A DNA stretch of 7,961 bases, from NCBI GenBank assembly GCA_937873165.1, contig CALMVH010000302.1, positions 7,869 through 15,829 of the forward strand. Reading direction: 5' to 3'. Numbering within the stretch: the first letter of the stretch is position 1; the number at the start of each line of letters is the position of its first letter. Both the position numbers and the translations under genes were made by a program. Shown here one piece after another: positions 1 to 6,166 of this stretch. The DNA is from an uncultured Rhodospirillales bacterium (GTDB lineage: Bacteria; Pseudomonadota; Alphaproteobacteria; CALMVH01). Under the pieces are notes generated by a model, which worked only from the letters and a program-made list of their open reading frames with translations, was not told where the DNA came from and did no database searches.

Positions 1-1
1 G

Positions 2-1051
2 ATGACGGCCCGGGACAATATCGCCTGGTATGCCGACTTCGCTCCGGACACCTGGGGCGGGGTCGCCACTAGTTTCGAACGGGCGATGCAGGCAACCCCC
101 ACCTGGAAAGCAGCCGCCGCGCGTACCGCGCCCACGGACAGCGAACAAGGCTTGATCCGGCACGCGAAGCCTGCCGTTCCCACGCTTGCGGCAGCGACAG
201 CACCCGCGAAACCCGCTGCCGCACGGCCGGTGCGAACCGCGACGGCTGCGGAGATCGAGGCGCGGCTGGGGAACTGCCTAGCGCGGCCGGCTGCCCGGTT
301 GCTGGAAGCGGTGCAGGTCGTGGCGCAAGCGGCAGCGGATCCCGTGCAACGCGCCGGACTGGACAAACACAACGGCGCGTTGGCCCGGATGCTGGTGCAG
401 GCCGCGCGGCGCGATCCCGACGGTGGGTCCTTGCTGGGGCGTTATGTGGATGCCGACGGCGGCCGCCTGCTGGCCAGCGCCGGCTTGCCGCCCCGCAAGC
501 TGAAGGCTGTGCTGACGGCCATGCCGGGTACCGAAAGCGTGCGCATGGCGCGCCGCATTCCGGTCGAACACCGGTCCAGCCTTGTCAAGCGTACGGTGGC
601 ACAGGCAGGCGGGCGGGATGCCGCCGAGATCTTGAAATCCATCCTGCACGCCAGCGATCCGTCCAAGGGTTACCGCAAGGTGATCGCGCATGTGGGCGGC
701 ATTGCCGACAAACAGGTCAGGCGCGCGGCGCTGGAGCCCGTCCTGCCGGAATTGGTCCAGGCGATCTTCAGCCAAGCCGACCGCAAGCCGGTGGTGCTGC
801 GGCATCTCGACAGGTTGATTCCGCTGGCCGGCAGCAAGCTGATGGGGCAGGCCGGGCTGACTGGGAAACAGGTCAGCCGGTATGCCGATCATGCCCGCGC
901 CACGGGCAAGGAGAAGGCGCTGGATACGCTGCTGCGCGGCATCACGCCCCCGCCCCTTGTGCCGCCGGCCTTCGCCGCCGCCCTGCGCCATGTTGCCATG
1001 CCCGTAGCAACCGCAAGGGTCCGGCAACAGGCGGCCGGACCCTTGCGGTAA
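2..1051 (+). CDS. Hypothetical Ala-rich protein, possibly 5'-partial
   Basis: I do not recognise this protein. The frame is open from the first bases to a TAA at 1049-1051, giving 349 residues from the ATG at position 2. No upstream sequence is visible, so a ribosome site cannot be judged and the true start may lie outside the window. Residues 1-50 include a Trp/Tyr-containing segment. Residues 55-82 are an Ala/Pro-rich stretch that looks like a disordered linker. Residues 83-315 look mostly helical, with repeated Leu/Ala/Arg patterns, and the tail from 316 is Pro/Ala-rich. There is no signal peptide or membrane segment. The opposite frame at 278-1027 is rich in His, Gln and Arg, as expected of a shadow, so the plus strand is preferred. 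The gene converges on gcrA with 3 nt between stops, and its last codons form part of a large hairpin. Confidence 0.62.
   Translation: MTARDNIAWYADFAPDTWGGVATSFERAMQATPTWKAAAARTAPTDSEQGLIRHAKPAVPTLAAATAPAKPAAARPVRTATAAEIEARLGNCLARPAARLLEAVQVVAQAAADPVQRAGLDKHNGALARMLVQAARRDPDGGSLLGRYVDADGGRLLASAGLPPRKLKAVLTAMPGTESVRMARRIPVEHRSSLVKRTVAQAGGRDAAEILKSILHASDPSKGYRKVIAHVGGIADKQVRRAALEPVLPELVQAIFSQADRKPVVLRHLDRLIPLAGSKLMGQAGLTGKQVSRYADHARATGKEKALDTLLRGITPPPLVPPAFAAALRHVAMPVATARVRQQAAGPLR
1010..1049. terminator. Perfect inverted repeat between convergent genes, possible bidirectional terminator
   Basis: Bases 1010-1025 and 1034-1049 are perfect reverse complements (16 bp, core CCGCAAGGGTCCGG) around an 8-nt loop. 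The repeat lies inside the last codons of the plus-strand gene and ends on the T of its TAA. It begins 5 nt beyond the gcrA stop codon when read on the minus strand. There is no strong T-run on either side, so termination rests on position and stem strength rather than on a canonical intrinsic terminator. Confidence 0.5.
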
Positions 1052-1054
1052 GGA

Positions 1055-1453
1055 CTAGCGCACGGCGGAGGCCGCCAGCTTGGCTTCGTCGTGGGCGTGG
1101 CTGTGGCGGCGGGCAGGCTGATAGGCGATGGCCGCGTGCTCGCCACAATACGGCAGTCCGGTCTGCGCGTGTTCGCTGCAAAAGTGGAAATCGGGCTGGC
1201 GCGGATCGCCGATCGGCCATTTGCACATGCGCTCGTTCAGTCCCAGGAATGTCTTGCCGTGCGCTTCCTTCTTCGCGCGCGGCTTGATGGGGCCCTTGAT
1301 GGGCGACGGGCGTCCGTCCAGGCACAGGCGATGCACTTTTCCGATCACCGCGTTGCGCGTCACGTCGCCGAGGCACGCTGCGATCTCGCTCGCGCTCTTG
1401 CCCTCGTTCCACATCGTGCGCAGGCTGGAAATGCGTTCTTCCGTCCAGGCCAT
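1055..1453 (-). CDS. gcrA: GcrA family cell-cycle regulator
   Basis: This 132-aa protein matches the GcrA family along its length. The N-terminus (residues 1-45) is the helix-turn-helix DNA-binding domain, beginning MAWTEERI with the signature TRNAVIGKVHRL at 32-43. After a basic linker (50-65), the C-terminal block carries CKWPIGDP (77-84), FCSEH (91-95) and YCGEH (102-106), the Cys/His-rich part typical of the family. GcrA is known to work with the housekeeping sigma factor at promoters carrying CcrM-methylated GANTC sites, linking transcription to the cell cycle. The start ATG (1451-1453) has a strong ribosome site, AAGGGGG, 4 nt upstream. At 132 aa it is shorter than the Caulobacter protein (about 170 aa), mainly in the linker. 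It is transcribed divergently from the ECF sigma operon. Confidence 0.95.
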   Translation of the reverse strand: MAWTEERISSLRTMWNEGKSASEIAACLGDVTRNAVIGKVHRLCLDGRPSPIKGPIKPRAKKEAHGKTFLGLNERMCKWPIGDPRQPDFHFCSEHAQTGLPYCGEHAAIAYQPARRHSHAHDEAKLAASAVR

Positions 1454-1526
1454 AATTCCCCCTTGATCGAACTGTTAACTTGGCGCTCTACATGTAGTAG
1501 CCGCACCGCATTATTTATCATAAGTC

Positions 1527-1556
1527 TTGTGTTTAGAATAGAGTCTTGGATAAAAT
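1527..1556 (+). promoter_or_regulatory. Candidate sigma70-type promoter for the sigma operon
   Basis: A TTGTGT box (1527-1532) and a TAAAAT box (1551-1556) are separated by 18 nt and point toward the ECF sigma gene. The -10 box differs from TATAAT at one position; the -35 box matches TTGACA at only three. A GAGTC site (1541-1545) lies in the spacer, a place where GcrA-responsive promoters can carry GANTC. The predicted start would leave an untranslated leader of about 70 nt. I did not find a convincing GGAAC-type ECF promoter before the gene. Confidence 0.35.
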
Positions 1557-1626
1557 TTTCGCAAATTGCTTTGCTGAATCATTTGAATCACTTACTGAAT
1601 CAACTTGAAGCATCCGCGCAGGAATC
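1541..1626. promoter_or_regulatory. Cluster of five GANTC methylation sites
   Basis: GANTC, the recognition sequence of the alphaproteobacterial CcrM methyltransferase, occurs at 1541-1545, 1576-1580, 1585-1589, 1597-1601 and 1622-1626. Three of these are embedded in the identical heptamer TGAATCA (1575-1581, 1584-1590, 1596-1602), spaced 9 and 12 bp apart. One such site is expected per 256 bp of random sequence, and other occurrences in this window are scattered. The cluster sits between gcrA and the ECF sigma operon and could set methylation-dependent GcrA binding. Regulation is inferred; only the sites are seen. Confidence 0.5.
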
Positions 1627-1635
1627 GGGCATGAC

Positions 1636-2274
1636 ATGCGTACCATGAACAGGGGAAAGGACCGGATTAACGACCCCTCGTACGGGGTGGCAGGTACAGA
1701 TCCGACACCGATGCACGAAAACGACGAGGCTCTGATGATGCTGATCGGACAAGGTGACCCGGCTGCGTTTTCGACGCTGGTCGCGCGGCACATGCCGCGC
1801 ACGGTCGGCATGGCCTGGCGCATGACCGGCAGCCGCGCCGATGGCGAGGACGTGGCGCAGGATGCCTTTGCCCGGGTGTGGCTGCATGCCGCGAAATGGC
1901 AGGCGGGGCGCGAGGGTGGCGGCCTGTTCTCGACGTGGCTGTACCGTGTGGTCATGAATCTGTGCATAGACCGCGCGCGCCGACCGCGCAGCGAAGTGCT
2001 GGACGAAACGAACGAACCGGTGGACGAGCACGAAAACGCCGCCCTGCGCATGGAAGAGCGGGATACCGCCGCGCAGGTCGCGCAGGCGGTGCGGGCGCTG
2101 CCGGAACGCCAAAGGATGGCGCTGGTGATGTGTTTCTACGAAGGGCTCAGCAACGGCGAGGCTGCCGCGATCATGTCGCTCAGCGTCGGGGCTGTCGAAT
2201 CCCTGCTGGTGCGGGCGCGGCGCACGCTGAAGGACAGGCTGGCCGGGACCTATGCCGAACTGGCCGAACCATGA
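1636..2274 (+). CDS. ECF-type RNA polymerase sigma factor
   Basis: This 212-aa protein has the two-domain plan of extracytoplasmic-function sigma factors. Region 2 spans about residues 40-118, with the core-binding and -10-recognising stretch DGEDVAQDAFARVW (69-82) and then FSTWLYRVVMNLCID (98-112). After a variable acidic linker (119-140), region 4 (145-204) carries LPERQRMAL (155-163) and a helix-turn-helix, NGEAAAIMSLSVGAVES (173-189), for -35 recognition. There is no region 3. Such factors direct RNA polymerase to stress or envelope regulons and are usually held inactive by a membrane anti-sigma factor, and the next gene fits that role. AGGAA at 1620-1624 lies 11 nt before the ATG at 1636. 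The ATGs at 1645 and 1711 are alternatives: family similarity begins only near residue 28, so the first 25 residues are uncertain. The stop overlaps the next start (ATGA). Confidence 0.9.
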   Translation: MRTMNRGKDRINDPSYGVAGTDPTPMHENDEALMMLIGQGDPAAFSTLVARHMPRTVGMAWRMTGSRADGEDVAQDAFARVWLHAAKWQAGREGGGLFSTWLYRVVMNLCIDRARRPRSEVLDETNEPVDEHENAALRMEERDTAAQVAQAVRALPERQRMALVMCFYEGLSNGEAAAIMSLSVGAVESLLVRARRTLKDRLAGTYAELAEP

Positions 2275-2645
2275 AGGACAAGCAAATGAAGCAGGGTGAC
2301 GATGCCGGGCTGAACAGGCTGCTGGCAACCTACCGCATCCGGGTCGATGCGGGCGAGGACGCGGTCAACGCCATGGTGCGCGCGGCGCGCGTCAAGGCCG
2401 TGCGCATGGGCCGGGACATCGAGGACAAGGGGTTTGTGGCGGCGGTGTTGTCCGCGCTCGGTATCCACCGCCCCGAGCGCGCGCTGTGGTCCGCGCTGGC
2501 GGGGCTCAGCGTCGCGCTGGTGATGGGGATATCGCTCGGCGCCTCCAACGCCGTTCCCGAACTGGACGAGCACGCGTTCAGCGTCGACCTCGACACCGTT
2601 ATCGGCGCGGGCACGGTGGCCGCCGGAAGCGAGGCGGCGCTGTGA
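2271..2645 (+). CDS. Small single-pass membrane protein, probable anti-sigma factor
   Basis: This 124-aa protein starts at an ATG overlapping the sigma stop by 4 nt, implying translational coupling. A second ATG at 2286 has a better ribosome site (AAGGA at 2274-2278) and may be the true start, removing five residues. Residues 1-70 are charged and probably cytoplasmic. Residues 71-91 (from ALWSALAG to GISLG) form one hydrophobic membrane helix, and residues 92-124 would be a short outer tail. I see no zinc-binding HxxxCxxC anti-sigma motif, so it is not of the classical ZAS type. Its size, topology and place between an ECF sigma gene and a periplasmic-sensor gene resemble CnrY or NccY, small anti-sigma proteins that bind the sigma factor through the cytoplasmic N-terminus. 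The anti-sigma role comes from context; I see no sequence signature for it. Confidence 0.72.
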   Translation: MKDKQMKQGDDAGLNRLLATYRIRVDAGEDAVNAMVRAARVKAVRMGRDIEDKGFVAAVLSALGIHRPERALWSALAGLSVALVMGISLGASNAVPELDEHAFSVDLDTVIGAGTVAAGSEAAL

Positions 2646-3103
2646 AGGTCAACCGCGTGGCGGTCAACCGCGTCGCGCTCGGATTCCTGGTCGTGGCCTT
2701 GTTCGTTTCGCTGCTGGCCAATGTGCTGTATGGCGGCATTGCCCTGGGGCATGCGGCAAAGCCGATCCCCGCCCAGCCCGAGATGGTGGCGTTGGGTCCG
2801 ATCCTGCGCTCGCTGCCCGATGCCGACCGCCGCGTGATGAAGCATGCCTTTTCGCAGCACCGGGACGAGATCGCGCACGCGACCACCGCCGCGAAGGCCT
2901 CCGCCTCGGCCCTGCGCGAGGCGTTGAAGGCCGATCCCTACGACGCCGCGCGGGTCGAGGCGGCGCTGGCCGATTACCGCAGCAACTTCCATGCGCTGCA
3001 TGACCTGGAGCAGAACGTGTTCTGGGAAGCCGCGGAGCACATCTCCCCCCGTGGCCGCACCATGCTGGCAGACTCGTCCGCGTTCGAGAAAACGTTGAAG
3101 TAG
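2642..3103 (+). CDS. Periplasmic heavy-metal sensor/resistance family protein (CnrX-like position)
   Basis: This 153-aa protein begins at GTG 2642, overlapping the previous stop by 4 nt, with GAGG 7 nt upstream. Residues 11-32 form a hydrophobic N-terminal anchor (VALGFLVVALFVSLLAN). The remainder is a periplasmic helical domain: LPDADRR at 58-64, a long charged helix near 65-97, the DPYDAARVEAAL segment at 98-109, and a final helix ending in SPRGRTML (135-142). This four-helix hairpin pattern is typical of the metal-resistance family that includes CnrX and the CpxP/Spy-like proteins. Histidines at 68, 73, 79, 117, 120 and 133 could bind metal, but I see no clear match to the CnrX ligand arrangement, so the signal sensed is unknown. 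It is the last gene of the sigma operon and would transmit a periplasmic signal to the preceding membrane protein. Confidence 0.75.
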   Translation: MKVNRVAVNRVALGFLVVALFVSLLANVLYGGIALGHAAKPIPAQPEMVALGPILRSLPDADRRVMKHAFSQHRDEIAHATTAAKASASALREALKADPYDAARVEAALADYRSNFHALHDLEQNVFWEAAEHISPRGRTMLADSSAFEKTLK

Positions 3104-3129
3104 GTCACTGCCGCGTTTGCAGGAGTGAC
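3104..3129 (+). terminator. Weak inverted repeat after the sigma operon
   Basis: GTCACT (3104-3109) directly follows the stop codon and is the reverse complement of AGTGAC (3124-3129). The inner bases can add a few pairs with a bulge. No T-run follows, although a 10-bp palindrome TGACATGTCA (3126-3135) overlaps the right arm. It may end transcription before the tRNA gene, but the evidence is thin. Confidence 0.2.
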
Positions 3130-3151
3130 ATGTCATACCCGCACTTCGCCC

Positions 3152-3180
3152 TTGTGCTCGGTCGCGTTTGGCCCTAGACA
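3152..3180 (+). promoter_or_regulatory. Possible tRNA promoter
   Basis: TTGTGC (3152-3157) and TAGACA (3175-3180) are spaced 17 nt apart, about 35 nt before the tRNA. Each matches its consensus at only three of six positions. Spacing and position favour it, but sequence match alone would not. Confidence 0.25.
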
Positions 3181-3192
3181 GGGATTACCTCT

Positions 3193-3208
3193 GTCCCGTT
3201 CGCGGGAC
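3193..3208 (+). other. UUCG-tetraloop hairpin in the tRNA leader
   Basis: GTCCCG (3193-3198) and CGGGAC (3203-3208) form a perfect 6-bp stem closed by TTCG, a very stable RNA tetraloop with the favoured C-G-type GC-rich stem context. It ends 6 nt before the mature tRNA 5' end. An alternative weaker pairing, GACAG (3177-3181) with CTGTC (3191-3195), would exclude it. It probably lies in the part of the primary transcript removed by RNase P. Confidence 0.5.
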
Positions 3209-3214
3209 TAAAGT

Positions 3215-3300
3215 GCGGTCGTGGCGGAACGGTAGACGCGCAGCGTTGAGGTCGCTGTGGGCTAATCCCCGTGGAAGTTCGAGTCTTCTCGACCGCACCA
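3215..3300 (+). tRNA. tRNA-Leu (anticodon GAG)
   Basis: The 86-nt gene folds as a class II tRNA. The acceptor stem pairs GCGGTCG (3215-3221) with CGACCGC (3290-3296), followed by discriminator A and an encoded CCA (3298-3300). The anticodon arm is CAGCG, loop TTGAGGT, CGCTG (3241-3257), placing the anticodon GAG at 3248-3250, which reads CUC and CUU leucine codons. A long variable arm (3258-3272, with GGG pairing CCC) is typical of tRNA-Leu. The T arm is GGAAG, TTCGAGT, CTTCT (3273-3289), with one G-U closing pair. Confidence 0.96.
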
Positions 3301-3336
3301 AAATTTCCCTGTTATGTTCAACGTCGCAGGTTGTAG

Positions 3337-3723
3337 ATGGAATGGATTATACAAAAAGTCCCAATAATTTCACACATCTCAGATAAATGTACGAAGTACT
3401 TACTTACTAATCAGGCACGAAATAACAAAGGTGTAATCATCAGGTCGGTTTCAGGGGACCGAGAAGGACAACAAACTTTTGTCTACTACGATACCTCGAG
3501 TGATTTTGCCTTTGAATTTTTGGCAAGCCGGTTCGGCGCGGATATAGAGGAAGTAAATGATTATTATACAGTTTGGCAATGGACGCTTGCCTCTGCTCAA
3601 GATACCTCGCTGGTCCGGGAAACCGTTTCAACGGGCCTTCTAGCGCTACCGCATGCCGTTCTTCCTGCCGTGCGGGAAGTCCATTTCAGCATGTCTCAGC
3701 ACAAGGGTACTGGTCGACACTGA
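3337..3723 (+). CDS. Orphan 128-aa hypothetical protein in an AT-rich patch
   Basis: I do not recognise this protein. The frame opens at ATG 3337, with a weak CAGG 6 nt upstream, and closes at TGA 3721-3723. Residues 1-85 are encoded by AT-rich DNA and read like a soluble protein, with charged and aromatic segments such as TFVYYDTSSDFAFEFLASRFGAD (about 47-69) and a second part near VNDYYTVWQW. From about residue 90 the DNA returns to local GC content and the protein loses clear character, so the end may be readthrough of unrelated sequence. By hand count, 3301-3600 is about 40% GC, far below its neighbours. Position directly after a tRNA gene and this composition suggest acquired DNA or a remnant. 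It could also be non-coding. Confidence 0.4.
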   Translation: MEWIIQKVPIISHISDKCTKYLLTNQARNNKGVIIRSVSGDREGQQTFVYYDTSSDFAFEFLASRFGADIEEVNDYYTVWQWTLASAQDTSLVRETVSTGLLALPHAVLPAVREVHFSMSQHKGTGRH

Positions 3724-3791
3724 TCCTTGATATCCAGCCTCCTTCCTGTTTGTCCTTGTTCGCCCGCCTGCCCCCCGGTAAACCTCGGAGC

Positions 3792-6068
3792 ATGTCGGAC
3801 GACCAATACCAGTCCCTGAAGGACGCGGCGCTTGCCTATCATGAACTGCCGGTGCCGGGGAAGCTTGGCATCCGGGCCAGCAAGCCGCTGCTGACGCAAC
3901 GCGACCTGGCGCTGGCGTATTCGCCGGGGGTGGCGTTCGCGTGCGAGGCGATCGCAGACGATCCCTCATCCGCCAGCCGCCTGACCAACCGCGCCAACCT
4001 GGTGGCCGTGGTGACCAACGGCACGGCCGTGCTGGGCCTCGGCGCCATCGGGCCCCTGGCCGCCAAGCCCGTGATGGAAGGCAAGGCGGTGCTGTTCAAG
4101 AAGTTCGCCGGCATCGACGCCATCGACATCGAGATCGACGAGCGCGACCCGCAAAAGCTGATCGAGATCGTGGCCTCGCTGGAGCCGAGCTTCGGCGGCA
4201 TCAACCTGGAAGACATCAAGGCACCCGAGTGTTTCGAGGTCGAGACTACCCTGCGCAGCCGCATGAAGATCCCGGTCTTCCACGACGACCAGCACGGCAC
4301 GGCCATCATCGTGGCGGCGGCGGTCAAGAACTGGCTGAAGATCACGGGCCGCGACATCGCAACCGTGAAACTCGCGGCCTCAGGCGCGGGCGCGGCGGCC
4401 TTGTCGTGCCTGGGATTGCTGTGCGATTTGGGCCTGCGCCCGGAAAACGTCATGGTCAGCGACGTGGTCGGCGTTGTCTACAAGGGCCGCAACGAAGCCA
4501 TGGACGTTCACAAGGAACGTTACGCCCGCGAGACGGACAAGCGCGCCCTGGCCGAGGCCATGGAGGGCGCGGACATCTTCCTGGGCTTGTCCGCGGGCGG
4601 CGTCGTGACCCAGGACATGGTGAAGCGGTTGGCGGAGCGCCCGCTGGTGCTAGCCCTGGCGAACCCCACGCCCGAGATCATGCCCGACCTCGTGCGCGCC
4701 GTGCGTCCGGACGCCATTACCGCGACGGGACGGTCGGATTTCGCCAACCAGGTGAATAACGTCCTGTGTTTCCCCTTTATCTTTCGCGGCGCGCTGGATG
4801 TCGGCGCCACCACCATCAACGAGGCCATGAAATTGGCGGCGGCGCACGCGATCGCCGCGCTGGCGGAGGCCGAGCCCAGCGACGTCGTGTCGGGCGCCTA
4901 CGATGGCGACCACCCTTCGTTCGGTGCGGATTACTTGATCCCGAAACCCTTCGACCCGCGCCTGATCGTTGAGATCGCGCCGGCGGTGGCGAAGGCCGCG
5001 ATGGACAGCGGCGTCGCCCTGCGCCCGATCTCGGATTTCACGGCCTATCGCCAGACCCTGTCGCAGTTCGTGTACCGGTCGGGCCTCGTCATGCGGCCCA
5101 TTTTCTACAAGGCCAAGAATGCGGGCAAGCGCATTGCCTTTGCCGAGGGCGAGGACGAGCGCGTGCTGCGCGCGGTGCAGGTTGTCATCGATGAGCACCT
5201 GGGACGCCCCGTGCTGGTCGGCCGTGCCGACGTGGTCGACCGCCGCATCAACAAGCTGGCGCTGCGCCTGAAGGCGGGCGAGCATTTCGACCTGGTCGAT
5301 CCCGAGCACGACCGTCGCTACACCGAATACTGGACCACATACCACAGGCTGATGCAGCGCAAGGGAGTCACTCCCGCCGACGCGCGCACCATCGTGCGCA
5401 CGGATACAACGGTGATCGGCGCGCTGCTGGTGCACAAGGGCGAGGCTGACGCGCTGGTGTGCGGCACCACCGGCACCTATGCCGATCACCTGAAGCATGT
5501 CGGCGACGTGCTGGGCATGGCCCCCGGTGTTTCGACCATGGCCGCGTGCGAGATCGTGATCCTGAACGCGGGCACGTTCTTCATCGTCGATCCGTACGTC
5601 ACGCCCGATCCCACGGCGGCGCAAATCGTCGAGACGACGCTGCTGGCGGTGGAACAGGTGCGGTGCTTCGGCCTCGTGCCCAAGGTGGCGCTGTTGTCGC
5701 ATTCCAGCTTCGGCACGCATAGCGACGGCAGCGCCGCGAAGATGCGCGAGGCGCTGGCCGCCCTGCAGGCCGCCAACCCGGCGCTGGAGATCGAGGGCGA
5801 GATGCAGGCCGACGCCGCGCTGTCGGAGGAGATCCGGCGCAGCCTGTTCCCCAGCAGCCGCCTGAGAGGGCAGGCCAACCTGCTGGTCATGCCGACGCTG
5901 GACGCGGCCAATATCTCGTTGAAGCTGCTGAAGGCCATCGGCGATGGCCTGACGGTGGGCCCGATGCTGCTGGGCGCCGCGCGGCCCGCCCATATCCTCA
6001 GCCCCTCCGCCACCGTACGCGGCATCCTGAACATGGCTGCCGTCGCGGCGGTCGATGCAATGGCTTAA
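3792..6068 (+). CDS. maeB: NADP-dependent malic enzyme with C-terminal phosphotransacetylase-like domain
   Basis: This 758-aa protein has the full length of the large MaeB-type malic enzymes, which oxidatively decarboxylate malate to pyruvate and make NADPH in the cytoplasm. The malic domain (about 15-180) contains the catalytic Tyr in LAYSPGVA (41-48), the catalytic Lys in AAKPVMEGK (90-98), and metal ligands in the LEDIKAPECF (139-148) and FHDDQHGT (163-170) segments. The nucleotide-binding domain (about 181-410) has the loop SGAGAAA (197-203) and LANPTPEIMP (289-298). Residues from about 430 to 755 resemble phosphotransacetylase (AEGEDERVLRA at 451-461, GMAPGVSTMA at 575-584, ILSPSATVRGI at 735-745). 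In this family that domain is regulatory, responding to acetyl-CoA, rather than a known transacetylase. The ATG at 3792 matches the usual family start; GGAG lies only 1 nt before it, so initiation strength is unclear. The frame is open for 73 codons upstream without family resemblance. Confidence 0.95.
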   Translation: MSDDQYQSLKDAALAYHELPVPGKLGIRASKPLLTQRDLALAYSPGVAFACEAIADDPSSASRLTNRANLVAVVTNGTAVLGLGAIGPLAAKPVMEGKAVLFKKFAGIDAIDIEIDERDPQKLIEIVASLEPSFGGINLEDIKAPECFEVETTLRSRMKIPVFHDDQHGTAIIVAAAVKNWLKITGRDIATVKLAASGAGAAALSCLGLLCDLGLRPENVMVSDVVGVVYKGRNEAMDVHKERYARETDKRALAEAMEGADIFLGLSAGGVVTQDMVKRLAERPLVLALANPTPEIMPDLVRAVRPDAITATGRSDFANQVNNVLCFPFIFRGALDVGATTINEAMKLAAAHAIAALAEAEPSDVVSGAYDGDHPSFGADYLIPKPFDPRLIVEIAPAVAKAAMDSGVALRPISDFTAYRQTLSQFVYRSGLVMRPIFYKAKNAGKRIAFAEGEDERVLRAVQVVIDEHLGRPVLVGRADVVDRRINKLALRLKAGEHFDLVDPEHDRRYTEYWTTYHRLMQRKGVTPADARTIVRTDTTVIGALLVHKGEADALVCGTTGTYADHLKHVGDVLGMAPGVSTMAACEIVILNAGTFFIVDPYVTPDPTAAQIVETTLLAVEQVRCFGLVPKVALLSHSSFGTHSDGSAAKMREALAALQAANPALEIEGEMQADAALSEEIRRSLFPSSRLRGQANLLVMPTLDAANISLKLLKAIGDGLTVGPMLLGAARPAHILSPSATVRGILNMAAVAAVDAMA

Positions 6069-6166
6069 GGCTGCAACACTGTCGCCAATAAAGGGTTTGT
6101 ACCTAACAGGTGAGCGCGTTGAGCCGCGAACCGAAACGCATACCGGGATAGCCCGCGAGGAATCAC

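Noticed and set aside
278..1027. Minus-strand open frame (249 codons) opposite the first gene
   Set aside because: Its composition is His/Gln/Arg-rich and shadow-like, and the plus-strand frame has more natural protein character and fits a convergent pair with gcrA.
1488..1497. 10-bp palindrome CTACATGTAG upstream of gcrA
   Set aside because: It could be an operator, but it is single and short, and I see no second copy to support a regulator site.
1878..2270. Upstream extension of the small membrane protein into the sigma gene
   Set aside because: This part overlaps the sigma factor coding sequence in another frame; the ATG at 2271 or 2286 explains the gene.
3168..3386. Plus-strand open frame of 72 codons spanning the tRNA
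   Set aside because: It reads straight through tRNA-Leu, whose cloverleaf is complete, so it is a chance frame.
3573..3791. In-frame upstream extension of the malic enzyme by 73 codons
   Set aside because: Family resemblance starts at the ATG at 3792, the extension overlaps the orphan ORF in another frame, and it has no family-like sequence.
5363..5375. Palindrome GGGAGT-C-ACTCCC
   Set aside because: It is a short palindrome inside the conserved maeB coding sequence with no neighbouring regulatory context, so chance is the simplest explanation.
4650..5993. Long minus-strand open frame (447 codons) opposite maeB
   Set aside because: It lies wholly within the well-supported malic enzyme gene and its product is dominated by His, Gln, Arg and Gly, the usual antisense shadow of a GC-rich gene.
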